Virus record (IMG/VR): IMGVR_UViG_3300029989_000116
Span: 1 to 30,567 of that record
Reading direction: 5' to 3' (one strand)
Source: a virus
DNA length: 30,567 bases
The notes under the pieces are model-generated. The model ran no database searches and was not told the origin of the DNA. It saw nothing but the letters and a program-made list of their open reading frames with translations. The first letter of the stretch is position 1, and every line of letters begins with the position of its first letter. Position numbers and translations under genes: made by a program. Shown piece after piece: positions 29,747 through 30,567 of this stretch.

Positions 29747-30567
29747 ACCATACCAAGAAGAAGATGCAAAAATTCTAGCATCAAAACCTTGTATGGCATG
29801 TTTCAACGAACAACGTACAGGAAAAACTCCAACAGCACTCGCAACAGTTAAACTTAAAGGACTTGAAGACCAGAAGATTTTAATCGTAACCACAGCTTCT
29901 ACAATTTACCAGTGGACCAAAGAATATGAACGTTGGCTCGGTAAACCTTGTGTCGCTTGTGCTGGGTTAAAACCACAGAAGTTAAAGGCCATCGAAAAAT
30001 GGACTCACGGCCTTGTTATTTCTATAGACAGTTTTAAGACAACTGCCTCTTCAGACGGGTTAATAAAACCTATCCTAGAAAGACATCCGGCTATGATCAT
30101 TTTAGATGAAGCACACCGGATTAAATCTCCAAAATCTCTTAATGCGAAAGCACTCTTCAAAACAAACAAAATCCCACATCGATTAGCCCTCACAGCAACA
30201 CCTGCTGCAGGAAAACCTTATGATGTATTCTCCATTCTCAAATTCTTGGAGCCAGACAAATGGACATCATTTTGGAATTTCCAAAACGAATATTTTGAAC
30301 GCAAAGTTGAAAAAATAACACGTTTCTATAATGGTATTCGCACCCTCGCAGAGTACAGTACTTTTGAAGGATTCTTACCTGGAAAAGATATTGAACTGCA
30401 AGAAACTCTGGAACAAATATCCATACAACGAAAACGTAAGGACGTAATGCCTTGGTTGCCGGATAAATTTTATGAACGAGTACCTCTGAAACCAACAGTT
30501 GAACAAGCGCGATATTTAGCAGAATTGAACAAGACTTTTACCACAGAGCATATCGATGCCAATGGTG
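29736..30567 (+). CDS. SNF2-type DEAH helicase (partial, runs off the window)
   Basis: The first 277 residues of a superfamily 2 ATPase. Visible motifs: MNLRPYQEEDA (Q-motif-like start), Walker A EQRTGKT (residues 25-31), LIVTTAS (motif Ia), DEAH at 124-127 followed by RIKSPKS as in SNF2 proteins, and LALTATPA (motif III). The second RecA domain lies beyond the window. Phage SNF2 helicases act in replication or recombination. The start overlaps the preceding gene; GAGGGAG lies 9-15 bases upstream. Confidence 0.88.
   Translation, partial: MNLRPYQEEDAKILASKPCMACFNEQRTGKTPTALATVKLKGLEDQKILIVTTASTIYQWTKEYERWLGKPCVACAGLKPQKLKAIEKWTHGLVISIDSFKTTASSDGLIKPILERHPAMIILDEAHRIKSPKSLNAKALFKTNKIPHRLALTATPAAGKPYDVFSILKFLEPDKWTSFWNFQNEYFERKVEKITRFYNGIRTLAEYSTFEGFLPGKDIELQETLEQISIQRKRKDVMPWLPDKFYERVPLKPTVEQARYLAELNKTFTTEHIDANG

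Overview
The window looks like part of the genome of a short-tailed double-stranded DNA phage (podovirus-like) with a Gram-positive, probably Bacillota, host. The signs are an AT-rich sequence, AAAGGAG/AGGAGG ribosome sites before nearly every gene, a large terminase, portal, scaffold and N4-gp56-like major capsid block, a large tail hub-like protein in place of sheath, tube and tape-measure genes, and a small holin beside an M23 endolysin. I see no integrase or lysogeny repressor here.

Layout. Positions 1-15,884 are one tightly packed minus-strand block. Read from right to left it holds a small gene, terminase large subunit, membrane protein, portal, an internal terminator and new promoter, scaffold, major capsid, head-tail connectors, an 1106-aa tail protein, small tail and fibre genes, endolysin, holin, a membrane protein, a beta-rich protein and an Ala/Gly/Lys-rich internal protein. 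Positions 15,885-16,178 form a divergent control region with repeats and palindromes. From 16,179 everything reads on the plus strand. First come small early genes (16,179-17,567), then an AT-rich 0.5-kb gap with iteron-like repeats and a near-consensus DnaA box that may be a replication origin. A DUF669-like ssDNA-binding protein and many small unknown genes follow (18,124-22,399).

The accessory part is 22,459-28,945. First is a ubiquitin-like conjugation cassette. It has an abundant-looking 138-aa protein, a 76-aa ubiquitin-fold protein ending Gly-Gly-Phe (PRTRC protein C-like), a terminator, a tRNA-like RNA and structured leader, a 615-aa protein with a Pro-His...Cys-Trp-Gly site that may be the E2, a JAMM peptidase, and a ThiF/E1 enzyme. 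The JAMM enzyme could trim the terminal Phe, E1 adenylate the Gly-Gly end, and the 615-aa protein pass it to a target.

Directly after E1 is a reverse transcriptase with two retron-like non-coding RNAs, one upstream (26,746-27,155) and one downstream (28,464-28,675). Each has its own 9-bp a1/a2 closing helix, a G right after a1, and the same 39-nt msr-like core (37/39 identical), but their msd-like parts are unrelated. The closing helices differ in sequence while keeping pairing, which is strong internal evidence that both are real RNAs. The second RNA runs into the ribosome site of an AbrB-like zinc-finger gene, just as the first runs into that of the RT. One RT serving two msDNA templates, beside a phage ubiquitin-like system, is the most unusual feature of the window.

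The window ends with two small unknown genes and the first part of an SNF2/DEAH helicase.
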